Source of the DNA: Herbidospora mongoliensis
GTDB taxonomy: Bacteria; Actinomycetota; Actinomycetes; Streptosporangiales; Streptosporangiaceae
Direction: 5' to 3'
Assembly (NCBI RefSeq): GCF_001570545.1
Contig: NZ_BBXD01000011.1
Location: forward strand, 248,001-312,000
Length of the DNA: 64,000 nucleotides
Shown here: positions 51,341 to 61,023 of the stretch, piece by piece
How the letters are laid out: every line of letters starts with the position of its first letter
How positions within the stretch are numbered: position 1 is the stretch's first letter
Translations under genes and position numbers: made by a program
The notes under the pieces: model-generated
What the model saw: the letters and a program-made list of their open reading frames with translations, nothing else
The model's database searches: none
What the model was told of the DNA's origin: nothing

Positions 51341-53142
51341 TCCCCTGCCTCCACGATCGCGAGCACTTCGTCGAGGGCGACCTGCTGACCGGCGCGGACG
51401 CCGAACGTGGTGAGCGTGCCGTCGATGGGCGCGGTGATGGTGTGCTCCATCTTCATCGCCTCCACGATCAGCAGCGGCTGGCCCGCCGTCACCTCGTCAC
51501 CCTGGGCCGCCTTCACGACCAGGACCGTCCCGGGCATGGGACTGCGGACCGCGCCGTCACCCGCTTGGGCGGCGGCCGACTTCTCCTCGATGGGTTCGTG
51601 TCTGGTGATCTTGTACGTCTGGCCTTCGGCATGCAGCCACAAGGTCCCGCCGTCACGGGCTGTGGTGAAACGCCTGGTCAGACCGTCTGGTTCCGGAGCC
51701 TCGACGATCTCGCCGCGGACTTCCAGGAGGTGGGTCAGCGGGCGGTGCCGGCCCAGCCGCCAGCCGTCGGGGATGTCCCAGGGGTCGTCGGAGGCTGGTT
51801 CCGGCGTGAAGACACGGGCCGCCTCTGTCAGGACATATCCGGGTGTCGGCGGTTCGGTCGGGTCGAGTTCGCGTTCGACCAGACCGGTGTCGAGATGGCC
51901 TTTCTGGACCTGGTCGTTCCGCAGGAGTCTCTGGAGGAAGGCCAGGTTCGTGGTCACGCCGAGGATGACCGTCTCCCGTAGCGCCTTGTCGAGCTTGGCC
52001 AGCGCCTCTTCTCGCGCGGGGGCCCAGGCGATGACCTTGGCGAGCATGGGGTCGTACCCCGTGCCGATCACGCTGCCCTCGACGATGCCCGAGTCGAAGC
52101 GGACCTCAGGCTCTTTGAGCTTGAGGACGCGGCCGGTGCTCGGCAGGAACCCCCTCGCCGGGTCTTCCGCGTAGACGCGGGCCTCGACGGCGTGGCCGTC
52201 GAGCTTCACGTCGTCCTGGGTGAGGGGCAGTTTCTCGCCCGCCGCCACTTTGAGCTGGAGTTCCACCAGGTCGAGGCCGGTGACGAGTTCGGTTACGGGG
52301 TGTTCGACCTGGAGGCGGGTGTTCATCTCCATGAAGAAGAACTCGCCGGTCGCACCGTGGACGATGAACTCGATGGTGCCCGCGTTGACGTAGCCGACGC
52401 TGCGGGCGGCCTCCACGGCGGCGGCGCCCATCTTGGCCCTGGTGGCCTCGTCGAGGAGGGGCGAGGGCGCCTCTTCGACGATCTTCTGGTGCCGGCGCTG
52501 CAGGCTGCACTCGCGTTCGCCCAGGTGAATCACGTTGCCGTGGCTGTCGGCCAGGACCTGGATCTCGATGTGGCGGGGGCTCTCGACGTACCGCTCGATG
52601 AGGAGGGTGCCGTCACCGAAGGCGGCGAGCGCGGTCCGCGCGGCCGAGGCGAGGGCGTCGGGCAGCTCTTCCGCCGAGCGGACCAGCACCATGCCCTTGC
52701 CTCCCCCACCGGCGGACGGCTTGATCAGCGCGGGGAAGTCCCTGAAGTCCTCAAGGCCGGTCGACGCGCCGGGAACGACCGGGACCCCGGCGGCGGCGAC
52801 GGTCTCCTTGGCGCGGATCTTGTCGCCCATCGCCTCGATCGCCCCGGCGGGCGGCCCGACGAACGCGATGCCGTGGTCGTGGCAGGCCTGGGAGAAGGCC
52901 GTGTTCTCCGACAGGAAGCCGTAGCCGGGGTGAACGGCCTGGGCGCCTGTCTTCCGGGCCGCTTCGAGGACTTCGGAAATGCTGAGGTAGCTGGCGATTT
53001 TTACCGATATATCGGCTTTATCGGCATGTGTGCTGTCGCCCTCGGTGTAGACGGCCACCGACCTGATGCCCAGGCGGCGGAGCGTCCTGATGACGCGGAG
53101 GGCGATCTCGCCCCGGTTGGCGACCAGAACGGTGTCGAACAT
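51337..53142 (-). CDS. accA1: Methylcrotonyl-CoA carboxylase-type alpha subunit (biotin carboxylase + BCCP)
   Basis: 601 residues from ATG 53142 (frame open further upstream but without homology). Biotin carboxylase start VLVANRGEIALRVIRTLRRL, ATP-grasp loop KPSAGGGGKGM and EMNTRLQVEHPVTELV. The C-terminal biotinyl domain has the acceptor Lys in VEAMKMEHTIT. It pairs with the beta chain encoded 5 bp upstream. Together with HMG-CoA lyase this makes the leucine route the most likely role. It is shorter in the linker than the alpha chain at 20844. Confidence 0.92.
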   Translation of the reverse strand: MFDTVLVANRGEIALRVIRTLRRLGIRSVAVYTEGDSTHADKADISVKIASYLSISEVLEAARKTGAQAVHPGYGFLSENTAFSQACHDHGIAFVGPPAGAIEAMGDKIRAKETVAAAGVPVVPGASTGLEDFRDFPALIKPSAGGGGKGMVLVRSAEELPDALASAARTALAAFGDGTLLIERYVESPRHIEIQVLADSHGNVIHLGERECSLQRRHQKIVEEAPSPLLDEATRAKMGAAAVEAARSVGYVNAGTIEFIVHGATGEFFFMEMNTRLQVEHPVTELVTGLDLVELQLKVAAGEKLPLTQDDVKLDGHAVEARVYAEDPARGFLPSTGRVLKLKEPEVRFDSGIVEGSVIGTGYDPMLAKVIAWAPAREEALAKLDKALRETVILGVTTNLAFLQRLLRNDQVQKGHLDTGLVERELDPTEPPTPGYVLTEAARVFTPEPASDDPWDIPDGWRLGRHRPLTHLLEVRGEIVEAPEPDGLTRRFTTARDGGTLWLHAEGQTYKITRHEPIEEKSAAAQAGDGAVRSPMPGTVLVVKAAQGDEVTAGQPLLIVEAMKMEHTITAPIDGTLTTFGVRAGQQVALDEVLAIVEAGE

Positions 53143-53147
53143 GGCTC

Positions 53148-54716
53148 TCACATCCTGAAGACGCCGTAGCCGACCGGCCCCAGCGGTGCGTTCGCGCAGG
53201 CGCCGAGGGCCAGACCGAGGACGGTCCGGGTGTCGGCCGGGTCGATGACGCCGTCGTCCCACAGGCGGGCGGTCGAGTAATAGGGGTTGCCCTGGGATTC
53301 GTACTGGGCCCTGATCGCCTCCGGATCGGCGTCGCCCACCATCGACAGCACGGTCGCGGCCTGCTCACCGCCCATGACCGAGATGCGGGCGTTCGGCCAC
53401 ATCCACAGGAACCGCGGCGAGTAGGCCCGCCCTGCCATGGCGTAGTTGCCCGCCCCGAACGACCCACCGATGACCACGGTCAGCTTAGGCACCCGCGCGC
53501 AGGCGACGGCGGTGACCATCTTCGCGCCGTGCTTGGCGATGCCGCCGTGCTCGTAGGCCTTGCCGACCATGAACCCGCTGATGTTCTGCAGGAAAACGAG
53601 CGGAATCTCGCGACGGTCGCACAGCTCGACGAAGTGGGCGCCCTTCATAGCCGACTCGGCGAACAGGATCCCGTTGTTGGCGATGATCCCGACGGGGTGG
53701 CCGTGGATGCGGGCGAACCCGGTGACGAGGGTCGGGCCGTACTCCTGCTTGAACTCCAGGAACCGGCTGCCGTCGGCGATCCGCGCGATGACCTCCCGCA
53801 CGTCATAAGGGGTGCGCGTGTCCGGGGGCACGATGCCGTAGAGCTCGCGGGGGTCGTGTTTGGGGACTTCTGTTTCGGTACGCTCCCACGCCGCCTTTTT
53901 GGGAGCGAAGGTGGCCACGATGTCCCGGACGATCCGCAGGGCGTGCGCGTCGTCGTCGGCCAGGTGGTCGGTGACACCACTGATCCGCGAGTGGACGTCG
54001 CCACCGCCCAGCTCCTCGGCGGTGACCTCCTCGCCGGTGGCGGCCTTCACGAGCGGCGGCCCGCCGAGGAAGATCGTGCCCTGGTTCCGGACGATCACCG
54101 CCTCGTCGCTCATCGCCGGCACATACGCGCCACCGGCGGTGCAGGAGCCCATCACCGCCGCGATCTGCGGGATGCCCTTCGCGGACATGGTCGCCTGGTT
54201 GTAGAAGATGCGCCCGAAGTGCTCACGGTCGGGGAAGACCTCGTCCTGCTTGGGAAGGAACGCGCCCCCCGAGTCGACCAGGTAGACGCACGGGAGATGG
54301 TTGTCGAGGGCGACCTCCTGGGCGCGGAGGTGCTTCTTGACCGTCATCGGGTAATAGGTGCCGCCCTTGACGGTCGCGTCGTTGGCGACGACCACGACCT
54401 CACGCCCACTGACTCGGCCGATGCCGGTGATGATCCCGGCCGCCGGGGCGTCGTCGTTGTAGAGCCCCGTCGCGGCCAATGGGGAGAGCTCCAGGAAGCG
54501 GGCGCCGGGGTCGAGCATCGAGTCGACACGGTCTCGCGGGAGCAACTTGCCGCGCTCGACGTGGCGAACGCGCGACCGCTCGGGCCCACCCTTCGCGGCG
54601 GTGTCGAGCCGTTCCCGCAGCTCGGCGACGAGCCGCTCATTGACCTCGGCGTTCTTCTTGTACGGCGCCCCGCCCGGGTCACCCGAACTGGACAGAACCG
54701 GCCACACGTCAGCCAC
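53148..54716 (-). CDS. accD1: Methylcrotonyl-CoA carboxylase-type beta subunit (carboxyltransferase)
   Basis: 522 residues from GTG 54716; AAGGAGGAG just upstream would also serve GTG 54707. Two crotonase-like halves: [15 protein letters not shown] and [20 protein letters not shown] in the first, [17 protein letters not shown] and [18 protein letters not shown] in the second. First gene of the leucine operon, 64 bp from the divergent TetR gene with a shared putative operator between. Confidence 0.93.
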   Translation of the reverse strand: MADVWPVLSSSGDPGGAPYKKNAEVNERLVAELRERLDTAAKGGPERSRVRHVERGKLLPRDRVDSMLDPGARFLELSPLAATGLYNDDAPAAGIITGIGRVSGREVVVVANDATVKGGTYYPMTVKKHLRAQEVALDNHLPCVYLVDSGGAFLPKQDEVFPDREHFGRIFYNQATMSAKGIPQIAAVMGSCTAGGAYVPAMSDEAVIVRNQGTIFLGGPPLVKAATGEEVTAEELGGGDVHSRISGVTDHLADDDAHALRIVRDIVATFAPKKAAWERTETEVPKHDPRELYGIVPPDTRTPYDVREVIARIADGSRFLEFKQEYGPTLVTGFARIHGHPVGIIANNGILFAESAMKGAHFVELCDRREIPLVFLQNISGFMVGKAYEHGGIAKHGAKMVTAVACARVPKLTVVIGGSFGAGNYAMAGRAYSPRFLWMWPNARISVMGGEQAATVLSMVGDADPEAIRAQYESQGNPYYSTARLWDDGVIDPADTRTVLGLALGACANAPLGPVGYGVFRM

Positions 54717-54741
54717 CTCCTCCTTGGGTTACGGCGCTCAC

Positions 54742-54757
54742 GTTAGTCGCCATTAAC
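54742..54757. promoter_or_regulatory. Putative TetR operator between the leucine operon and its regulator
   Basis: GTTAGTCGCCATTAAC: arms GTTA and TAAC around an 8-bp centre. The same 16-bp layout with two substitutions (GTTAGCCGCGATTAAC) recurs at 55339-55354. Located 25 bp upstream of accD1 and 23 bp upstream of the regulator start. Confidence 0.6.
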
Positions 54758-54780
54758 ATGGGCGTCTACTATGGGGGCTT

Positions 54781-55353
54781 GTGACCACACCTACCCGGAA
54801 TCGACGGACCGAGATCCTGGACGCGGCGGCCGGCCTGTTCGCCGAACGCGGCTTCCACGGGGTGTCCATCGAGGAGATCGGCGCGGCGGTCGGGGTGTCC
54901 GGGCCCGCTCTGTACCGGCACTTCCGCGGCAAGGAGGCCCTGCTGACCGAGATCCTGCTCGACATCTCGGCCCGGCTGTCGGCGGCCGGCGAGTCGGCGG
55001 CTGCCCTCGACCCCTCTGACGCCTTGGACGTGCTGCTCAGAGGCCATATCGAGTTCGCCCTGAGCCACCCCGAGCTGATCCGGGTGCACGAGCGCGAGCT
55101 GCACAACGTGCCTGAGGCCGACCAGCGGGCGATCCGCCGGCTGCAGCGTCTCTACGTCGAGGAGTGGGTCGGGGTCGTGCGTGACCTGCATCCGGGGTGC
55201 GCGGTCTCGCGTGTACGAGCAGCGGTGCACGCCGTGTTCGGGTTGCTCAACTCGACGCCTCGGAGCGTCGGCGAGCTGGGCCGGGAGGAGATGGCCTCAG
55301 TGCTGGAGGTCATGGCTCGGGCGTCGTTGCGGGTAGCTGTTAGCCGCGATTAA
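54781..55353 (+). CDS. TetR/AcrR family regulator of the leucine-catabolic operon (probable)
   Basis: 190 residues. The helix-turn-helix (TEILDAAAGLFAERGFHGVS, IEEIGAAVGVSGPALYRHF) covers about residues 9-55. TACTAT at 54766-54771 is a -10 candidate placing transcription initiation at or next to GTG 54781, so the message is probably leaderless. Divergent position from accD1 matches the arrangement of TetR-type regulators with leucine operons in other actinobacteria. The effector would plausibly be a branched acyl-CoA (inference). Confidence 0.88.
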   Translation: MTTPTRNRRTEILDAAAGLFAERGFHGVSIEEIGAAVGVSGPALYRHFRGKEALLTEILLDISARLSAAGESAAALDPSDALDVLLRGHIEFALSHPELIRVHERELHNVPEADQRAIRRLQRLYVEEWVGVVRDLHPGCAVSRVRAAVHAVFGLLNSTPRSVGELGREEMASVLEVMARASLRVAVSRD

Positions 55354-55354
55354 C
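55339..55354. promoter_or_regulatory. Second copy of the leucine-TetR operator, overlapping the regulator's stop codon
   Basis: GTTAGCCGCGATTAAC, same arms and spacing as 54742-54757, with the TAA stop of the TetR gene inside it. The 242-bp gap downstream (55354-55595) has no supportable gene; the site could control readthrough or DNA looping. Confidence 0.5.
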
Positions 55355-55595
55355 ATGCGCCGAGCCGACGCCTTTACAAAGTAGATTTCCTGCTCGATGG
55401 CACGACGCCGGCCGCTCCCCTTTCGGTCGCTTTGCGCGAAGGCAGGCCGAAGACCCGGCCTTGAAGGCTCGCCCCGGCGCTCCATCAGGGGCGCACCTCC
55501 TGGATCGGACGTGCGGGGAGGGCGACGACGGCGCGGCCCGGCGGTGGATCGAGACCCATCCCGGGTGTGCGGTCGGCCCGCCTGCACCTACCCGG

Positions 55596-58586
55596 TCAGG
55601 TGCGGGTCACATAGTCCGTGAGCATCCGCACACGGTCGGCGTGCTTGTCGTGGGCGATGATGATGGGCGGCTCGTTGTAGGCCATCGCGTCGGATGACCT
55701 GCGGAGCTTTACGTACTGTCCGCAGGCGTCGATGGCGTAAGGCTCCATGTCGTCCTGGAGCGCGCCGATCACGGTGATGCCGTAGGTCTCGCCGATGCGG
55801 CGGAACAGGGCGACGGCCTCCCGGCGGTGTTCCTTGCCGAGGTTGCGGCCGAGTTCGTCGAGGACCAGCGTCAGGTGCTTGCCTCCGCTGGACGCGATCG
55901 CCGCCGCACAGACCAGCTTGACCGCCTTCTCGTCCATCAGCGCGGTGTTGGCCCGCCGGTTGTACGGCACGTAGCCCTGACCCTCGCCGCGCTTCCACTT
56001 CGGGATCACCCGCCACGACCAGCGCTGTTCCGGGTCGGCGGGGGCGGCAGGGACGGGGAAGTCGAGGGACGCGCCGTAGCCGCCGTAGCCGGTGTCGAGG
56101 CGGTCGAACTCCTCGGACACTCGGGCCAGGCGCGCGCGGATGGCCTCCGTCAGGGTCGCACGGTGGACGGCGGTCGACTGGGCGGCCTCCTCTGCGCCTC
56201 TCGTGGCGGCGGCGAGGTCGCGGTGGCGGGTCGTGATCTGGGTTTCGATCTGGCGGCGCTGGTGGCGCTCGAACTCCTCCTGGGCCCGCAGGTAGGAACC
56301 CAGCGCGTTGCACACCGCCTGGAAGGTGGCCAGCTCCTCGGCGGCGCGGCCGTCCTTGCGGGCCGCGATGAGGTAGGCGAGCTCGTCGGGCAGCTCCTCG
56401 CCGTCGTCGAAGGCGCCGCGCAGGGCGGCGTCGAGATGGCGTTCGGCGGCGCGCCACCACTCGTCGGCGCTCAGCTCGTTGTCGGCGAGCCATTCGACCG
56501 CCCCCTCGATCGTGCCGCCCCAGTCTCTGACCAGGGTGTCGAGCCCGAGGGCGACCCGCTGTGCCTCGATGCGGGCGGCGCCCGCGCGGGCCTCGTCGCG
56601 GCGGGCGGCCAGGGCGTGACGGCGGCCCTCCAGGCGGTCGGCCTCGACGTCGCGGGTGCGGGCCCGGAAGTCGAGCGCGGCGACCTGCTCCTCGGCGGCG
56701 TCGAGGACGGGGGTGAGCTCGGCGGCGGCGGTGGTCAGCTCGGTGAGCCGGTCACGCTGGGCGGTCAGGCGGGTGGCGAGCTCCGCCAGCCGGTCGGCGG
56801 CCTCAGCGCCCTCGACCCGGCGTTCGGCGCCGGTGACACCGTCTTCCGCCTTCTTCACGGCGGCGGCGGCACTCTCCTGCGCCGCGACGGCCCGCTCGAC
56901 GCGGTTGGCGACGGCTTTGATGCGGGCCTCTCGACCGGTGACCTGCGACTCGGCCTGGCCGACGACGGTCACGCCCGACGACGAGACCACGACAGACCCG
57001 GGCAGCGCGGCCAGGGCCTTCGCGGCGGCGGCCATGTCGGCGGAGTCGACCACGACCGCGTCGCGCGCGGAGGCGTCACGGGCGCCTGCCCCGTTCGCGT
57101 GCCGGGCGCCGGCGTCGCGGGTCTGTTCGGCGACGTCCAGGGCGTCGAGGAGGCCGGCCGCCGGGATTCCGGCCAGGCCCAGCGCGGTGAGCTGGACGGC
57201 GGCCGGGCCGTTCTCGGCGTCGCGGAGGGCCGCCTGGGCGGTCTCGTGTTCGCGGTCGGCGACGCCCAGGGCCTTGAGCGCCTCGGCGTGTACCTTCCTG
57301 GCCTCGGTGAGTTCGGCGCGAGCCTGCTCCGGGTCACGGCCGTCGGCGCGGCGGCGCTGTTCCTCCAGGGCGGGGATCTGGGCGCGGAGCTGGTCGGCGG
57401 TGTTCTGGGCGACCGCGCGTTCGGCCTCGACGCGGGCGGCGCTGGCCTGGGCGGCGGCCAGTTCCCTTCGGGCGGCCGACAGCGCGCGGTCGAGCGAGTC
57501 GTCTCGCAGCGCCGCGATCTCGGCTCTGACCTCGGCGATCGCGGTCTCGGCTGTGTCGGTGGCGGCGTCGAACTCGGCCCGTTGCGCCGTCAGGACGGCC
57601 TCGGACCCGGCGGCGTCAGCGGCCCGGCGGGCCAGCCTGCCGCGCCAGTGCTTCAGGGCGTCGGCCAGGCGTTCGCGGGACCGGTCGCGGCGGTCGAAGG
57701 CGGCCAGCAGGTGGCGGGACTCGTCTTCGAAGTCGGCCAGGCGCCGGCGGGCGTCGTCGGCGCGGACCCGCTTGGCGTGTTCGTCGCGGCGGGCCTCGCG
57801 TTCCTGGTCGAGCTCGGCGTCGAGGCCGGTCAGCGCGGCGATGGCCTCGAAGATGCGGTCGGGCGAGATCTCGTTCAGGGGCTGGGAGAGGAGGTTGGTG
57901 GCGACCTTGCTGCGTACCGAGGTCGACAGGAACGACACGCACCTGACGCGGTCGCCGTAGAGGACCTTGGTCAGGTCGCGGGCGACGACGTCGCGCCGCC
58001 CGGCGCTCTTGGGCAGCCCCGACCAGATGACGTCGGCGTGGGTGACCCGCTCGGCCTCCGAGGCGGCACTCGCCAGGTGGACGCCCTCGGCCCACCGCAC
58101 CTCCAGATGCGGCGCCTCCTGGTTGACCCGCACCCACACGGTCACCGGCACCCCGGCCGACGGCACGTCGAAGACCCCGACGATGTAGCCGTGGTCGGCG
58201 CTGGCCCACTGCTGGTCGCCGTGGGCGGCCAGCTCGGCGTTGAAGAGAAGCTCGGAGACGGCCTTCGCCCCGGAGGCGAATCGCCACTGCTCGTCGCCCA
58301 GCAGCGCTGTGATCGCGGCGATGAACGACGACTTCCCGGCCCCGTTGGAGTCTTTCGGCCCGGCCCCCGCGACGACGACGAGCGTGCCCGGCACGATCGG
58401 GACGGTATGGGTCGACAACCGCGAGATGTTGACCGGCTGAAACGCCACCAGCACCCGATCGCCGACGATGTTGTCCTGCGGCACCCGCACCGGCCGCACG
58501 TCATCGATCGGCACGACGACCTGGAACAACCCGGAGGCCCCGGGCTCCCCCGGCTTGTCCCCACTCAGATCGACGACCTCAGTCAT
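55596..58586 (-). CDS. SMC-like ATPase (MksB/JetC-type)
   Basis: 996 residues. An N-terminal ATPase head carries Walker A in DSNGAGKSSFIAAIT (residues 79-92). Coiled coil of Ala/Arg/Glu-rich sequence (about 270-450) leads to a hinge-like globular region (about 455-545: GLAGIPAAGLLDALDV, VVVDSADMAAAAKALAALPG). A second coiled coil follows (about 545-830), then a C-terminal head with Walker B LTLVLDEL (905-912) and switch segment GALQDD. No LSGG-type ABC signature is evident; NRRANTALMDEKAVKLVCAA occupies that place. This is the architecture of MukB/MksB/JetC condensin-like proteins, although shorter. It follows two winged-helix genes in the same operon (34-bp gap). Likely a DNA-loop-extruding motor in plasmid/phage defence or chromosome organisation (inference). 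Confidence 0.82.
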   Translation of the reverse strand: MTEVVDLSGDKPGEPGASGLFQVVVPIDDVRPVRVPQDNIVGDRVLVAFQPVNISRLSTHTVPIVPGTLVVVAGAGPKDSNGAGKSSFIAAITALLGDEQWRFASGAKAVSELLFNAELAAHGDQQWASADHGYIVGVFDVPSAGVPVTVWVRVNQEAPHLEVRWAEGVHLASAASEAERVTHADVIWSGLPKSAGRRDVVARDLTKVLYGDRVRCVSFLSTSVRSKVATNLLSQPLNEISPDRIFEAIAALTGLDAELDQEREARRDEHAKRVRADDARRRLADFEDESRHLLAAFDRRDRSRERLADALKHWRGRLARRAADAAGSEAVLTAQRAEFDAATDTAETAIAEVRAEIAALRDDSLDRALSAARRELAAAQASAARVEAERAVAQNTADQLRAQIPALEEQRRRADGRDPEQARAELTEARKVHAEALKALGVADREHETAQAALRDAENGPAAVQLTALGLAGIPAAGLLDALDVAEQTRDAGARHANGAGARDASARDAVVVDSADMAAAAKALAALPGSVVVSSSGVTVVGQAESQVTGREARIKAVANRVERAVAAQESAAAAVKKAEDGVTGAERRVEGAEAADRLAELATRLTAQRDRLTELTTAAAELTPVLDAAEEQVAALDFRARTRDVEADRLEGRRHALAARRDEARAGAARIEAQRVALGLDTLVRDWGGTIEGAVEWLADNELSADEWWRAAERHLDAALRGAFDDGEELPDELAYLIAARKDGRAAEELATFQAVCNALGSYLRAQEEFERHQRRQIETQITTRHRDLAAATRGAEEAAQSTAVHRATLTEAIRARLARVSEEFDRLDTGYGGYGASLDFPVPAAPADPEQRWSWRVIPKWKRGEGQGYVPYNRRANTALMDEKAVKLVCAAAIASSGGKHLTLVLDELGRNLGKEHRREAVALFRRIGETYGITVIGALQDDMEPYAIDACGQYVKLRRSSDAMAYNEPPIIIAHDKHADRVRMLTDYVTRT

Positions 58587-58620
58587 CCCCGCCCCCTTTC
58601 CGAACCGAACCGAACATCCA

Positions 58621-59787
58621 TCACGCCACCTCGTCCGAACCCTGCGGCTCGTGGCGGCGTCGCTTGCCCCTGATGGCGACCGCCAGCGGCGTCTGCGGAC
58701 CGGCCGCGAGGATGAGTTCCTCCTGCAGCCGCGCGCGGGCCGCCCGGGTCAGCCGGTGGAACTGCGGCCCCGGCACGTAGCCGCCCGCGCCTTCCTCGCT
58801 CGTCTTCTGCTGGGCGATCAGGCCCGCCTGGCGGAGCGACCGCAGCGCCGCCTCCAGCTCACCGATGGGCAGCAGGGTGCGCCGCCGCAGTTCCTCGGTC
58901 GCGACCGGATGGGGCGACAACCAGGTGTCCTCCCCCAGCAGCCCTTCCGCCCGGGGGATCGCCACCGTGTGGACCAGCACGAGCGCCAGCACCGCCCGCT
59001 CGGCCTCCGGCAGCGAGGTCACCCGGTAGGCGTCGGCGTAGCCGGAGATCCACGAGTCCTTCCGCTGGAGCAGCACCCGCCCGCGCCGGGCCAGCATCTC
59101 CATCAGCGCCCGCCGCAGCGCCGGATCGCGCAACGCCGCGAACCGCGCCTCGTGCACCGGCTCGGCCGCCGTCTCGACCGCGACGAACGCCGCCACGAGC
59201 TCGGCCCTGCGCCGCTCGTCGAACGCCCCGAGCAGGTCGCCGAACTCCTCCGGCCCCTCGTCGCGCGACTCCACGACCGGGGTCACCTCACCTGAAGGCG
59301 CGGGCGCGGCGATGCGCCGCATCAGCTCCCGCAACTGAGCATGGCCGTCGGCGGTCCAGAGCACACAGCGCGGCCCGAGCCGCAGAGTCCCGTCTCCGGC
59401 CAGCACGATCCAGCCGGTGTCGTGGAGCCGCCGCAGCGCCCCGACGGCCCAGCTCCGCACGGAGTCGTCGGTCCGGCCGACCATCGTGCGATAGCAGGCG
59501 AGCACGTCGTCGACCGCCGCCACCACGCCGGGCCACGGCTCGGCGTCGAGATCGGCCCAGCACATGCGCAGACAGCACGCCAGCACCCGCCGCGTCTCCC
59601 CCGCCCGCTCCACGGGCGAGGACGCGATCTGGTATTCCTCCAGCAACGAGGGCGACGCCCCGTCGGGCCACACGGGCACCCCGACTGCCCCTACCCGGAC
59701 GAACCCGGGCGGCACGGACCCGGTCAGCGCCACCAGGCCAGACGATCGCGCCTCAGCATGAAGCTCACCCATGAATCCGGCCCTCAC
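58621..59787 (-). CDS. Winged-helix KITE/MukE-like subunit of the SMC-like operon
   Basis: 388 residues from GTG 59787, which overlaps the upstream stop (GTGA); ATG 59772 is a second possibility. The N-terminal part looks helical, with repeated Trp/Leu/Arg (VRSWAVGALRRLHDTGWIVL resembles one winged helix). The C-terminal part has another (LRRRTLLPIGELEAALRSLR, AGLIAQQKTSEEGAGGYV). No enzyme motif is seen. Position between a kleisin-like gene and an SMC gene is where MukE/MksE/JetB genes lie; JetB is usually nearer 200 residues, so this one is long. Role inferred from architecture and synteny. Confidence 0.65.
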   Translation of the reverse strand: MRAGFMGELHAEARSSGLVALTGSVPPGFVRVGAVGVPVWPDGASPSLLEEYQIASSPVERAGETRRVLACCLRMCWADLDAEPWPGVVAAVDDVLACYRTMVGRTDDSVRSWAVGALRRLHDTGWIVLAGDGTLRLGPRCVLWTADGHAQLRELMRRIAAPAPSGEVTPVVESRDEGPEEFGDLLGAFDERRRAELVAAFVAVETAAEPVHEARFAALRDPALRRALMEMLARRGRVLLQRKDSWISGYADAYRVTSLPEAERAVLALVLVHTVAIPRAEGLLGEDTWLSPHPVATEELRRRTLLPIGELEAALRSLRQAGLIAQQKTSEEGAGGYVPGPQFHRLTRAARARLQEELILAAGPQTPLAVAIRGKRRRHEPQGSDEVA

Positions 59788-61001
59788 CCATCGGTTCGCT
59801 CCAGACGGCCGTGCGACAGCCAGCTCGGCCGCCCCGCGGGATCGGCCGTGAGCGTGTCGGACCAGGCCAGCCGGTAAGGCGCCTCCGGATGCAGGTCCGC
59901 GGAGGCCAGGTCGGCGAGCACCCGGCGGATCGTGGACCAGTCTCCTATCAGCACCTCTTCCAGGGCCACGGCCTGCCGATCCCCCAGTAGCGACTCGGCC
60001 ACCTCCGCGAACCGCCCGGGGGCGGCCGCCGTGAGCGATGACGAAGCCCCGTCGTCGGGGAGAGCCGAGCGAGGTGGTGCGGGACGCACGGGCACCGGGC
60101 GGGGTGCCTCGTCGACGGCCCGGACGATCGCGCCGGGGTCGTGCCACGGTGCGGCGGCGTCGAAGACGAAACCTTCCAGCACGTCGGCGAGCCGTTCCCT
60201 CGACGCCGTCTGGGCGAAGGTTCGCCAGGTCTCCGCCGGCAGCAGCGTCAGGTTCCGGGTCGTGCCGGCCGAGTCGGCCAGGCGGCCGGCCGCGCGGCGG
60301 GAGGCGTCGCTGTAGGCGTAGATGGCCGAGCGCAGGTCGGTGCAGACACGGTCGAGGTCGGGCCAGCGGGTGAGGATCGTGGTGTGCAGGCTCTGGGCGC
60401 GGCGGGCGATCTCCTCCGTGCCCCACAGCTTGGGGGCCTGTTCGCGGAGTTCCTCGATCGTGCCCGTGGTCAGGGTCACGAGTTCCAGGGCCCACAGGCG
60501 GAAGGCGCGGGACAGCATGTCGGCCGATCGGCGGGCCTGGTCCATCGTCGTGCGGGGGCCCGCGACGGTCAGGTCTTCCAGCGCCAGCAGGCGGTGCATC
60601 TCGCTCTGGCCGCCGTCGTCCATCATGCGGCGGATGAACATCAGGCCGACGACCGAGGTGAACGACGCCCGATAGCGGAGCTGGTTGGGTTTGGGGAACA
60701 CCTCACGGATCGCGCCCAGGCCGCGCAGGACCCGGAGCCGGTTCTCGAACTGCTCGACGGGGTGGGCCCGGCACGCGTGGCGCATCTGTTCGTGGGTGAG
60801 CCACTCTTCGCCCGCTTCGGCGAACGCCGCGAACAGGGTCTCGGCGATGTCGACCAAGGCGGGGTCGTCGATGACGGCGCCGCTGTCGCGGGCCAGCGCG
60901 GCGAACATCCTGCGGTAGGTGACCAGCACCGCCTCGTCGGACAGCGCCGAGTCGAGTGTCTCGGGAAGCACGCGCCCCACCGTAGGGCACCCCTCCGACA
61001 T
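59784..61001 (-). CDS. Kleisin-like (MukF/MksF/JetA-type) subunit of the SMC-like operon
   Basis: 405 residues. Residues 20-115 form a winged-helix-like domain (AVLVTYRRMFAALARDSGAV, HACRAHPVEQFENRLRVLRG, GAIREVFPKPNQLRYR). About 120-260 is a helical bundle (FRLWALELVTLTTGTIEELR, DLRSAIYAYSDASRRAAGRL). A Pro-rich linker (about 295-325) leads to a small C-terminal alpha/beta domain that could bind the SMC head. That order is typical of MukF-type kleisins. First gene of the operon, 22 bp from the divergent AlkZ-type gene. I infer function; no pairwise similarity was computed. Confidence 0.62.
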   Translation of the reverse strand: MSEGCPTVGRVLPETLDSALSDEAVLVTYRRMFAALARDSGAVIDDPALVDIAETLFAAFAEAGEEWLTHEQMRHACRAHPVEQFENRLRVLRGLGAIREVFPKPNQLRYRASFTSVVGLMFIRRMMDDGGQSEMHRLLALEDLTVAGPRTTMDQARRSADMLSRAFRLWALELVTLTTGTIEELREQAPKLWGTEEIARRAQSLHTTILTRWPDLDRVCTDLRSAIYAYSDASRRAAGRLADSAGTTRNLTLLPAETWRTFAQTASRERLADVLEGFVFDAAAPWHDPGAIVRAVDEAPRPVPVRPAPPRSALPDDGASSSLTAAAPGRFAEVAESLLGDRQAVALEEVLIGDWSTIRRVLADLASADLHPEAPYRLAWSDTLTADPAGRPSWLSHGRLERTDG

Positions 61002-61023
61002 TCCGTGTTCCTAAGATCGACCC

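Noticed and set aside
55827-58673. 948-codon plus-strand open frame opposite the SMC-like gene
   Set aside because: Antisense of coiled-coil codons; no motifs, whereas the minus strand has Walker A and B.
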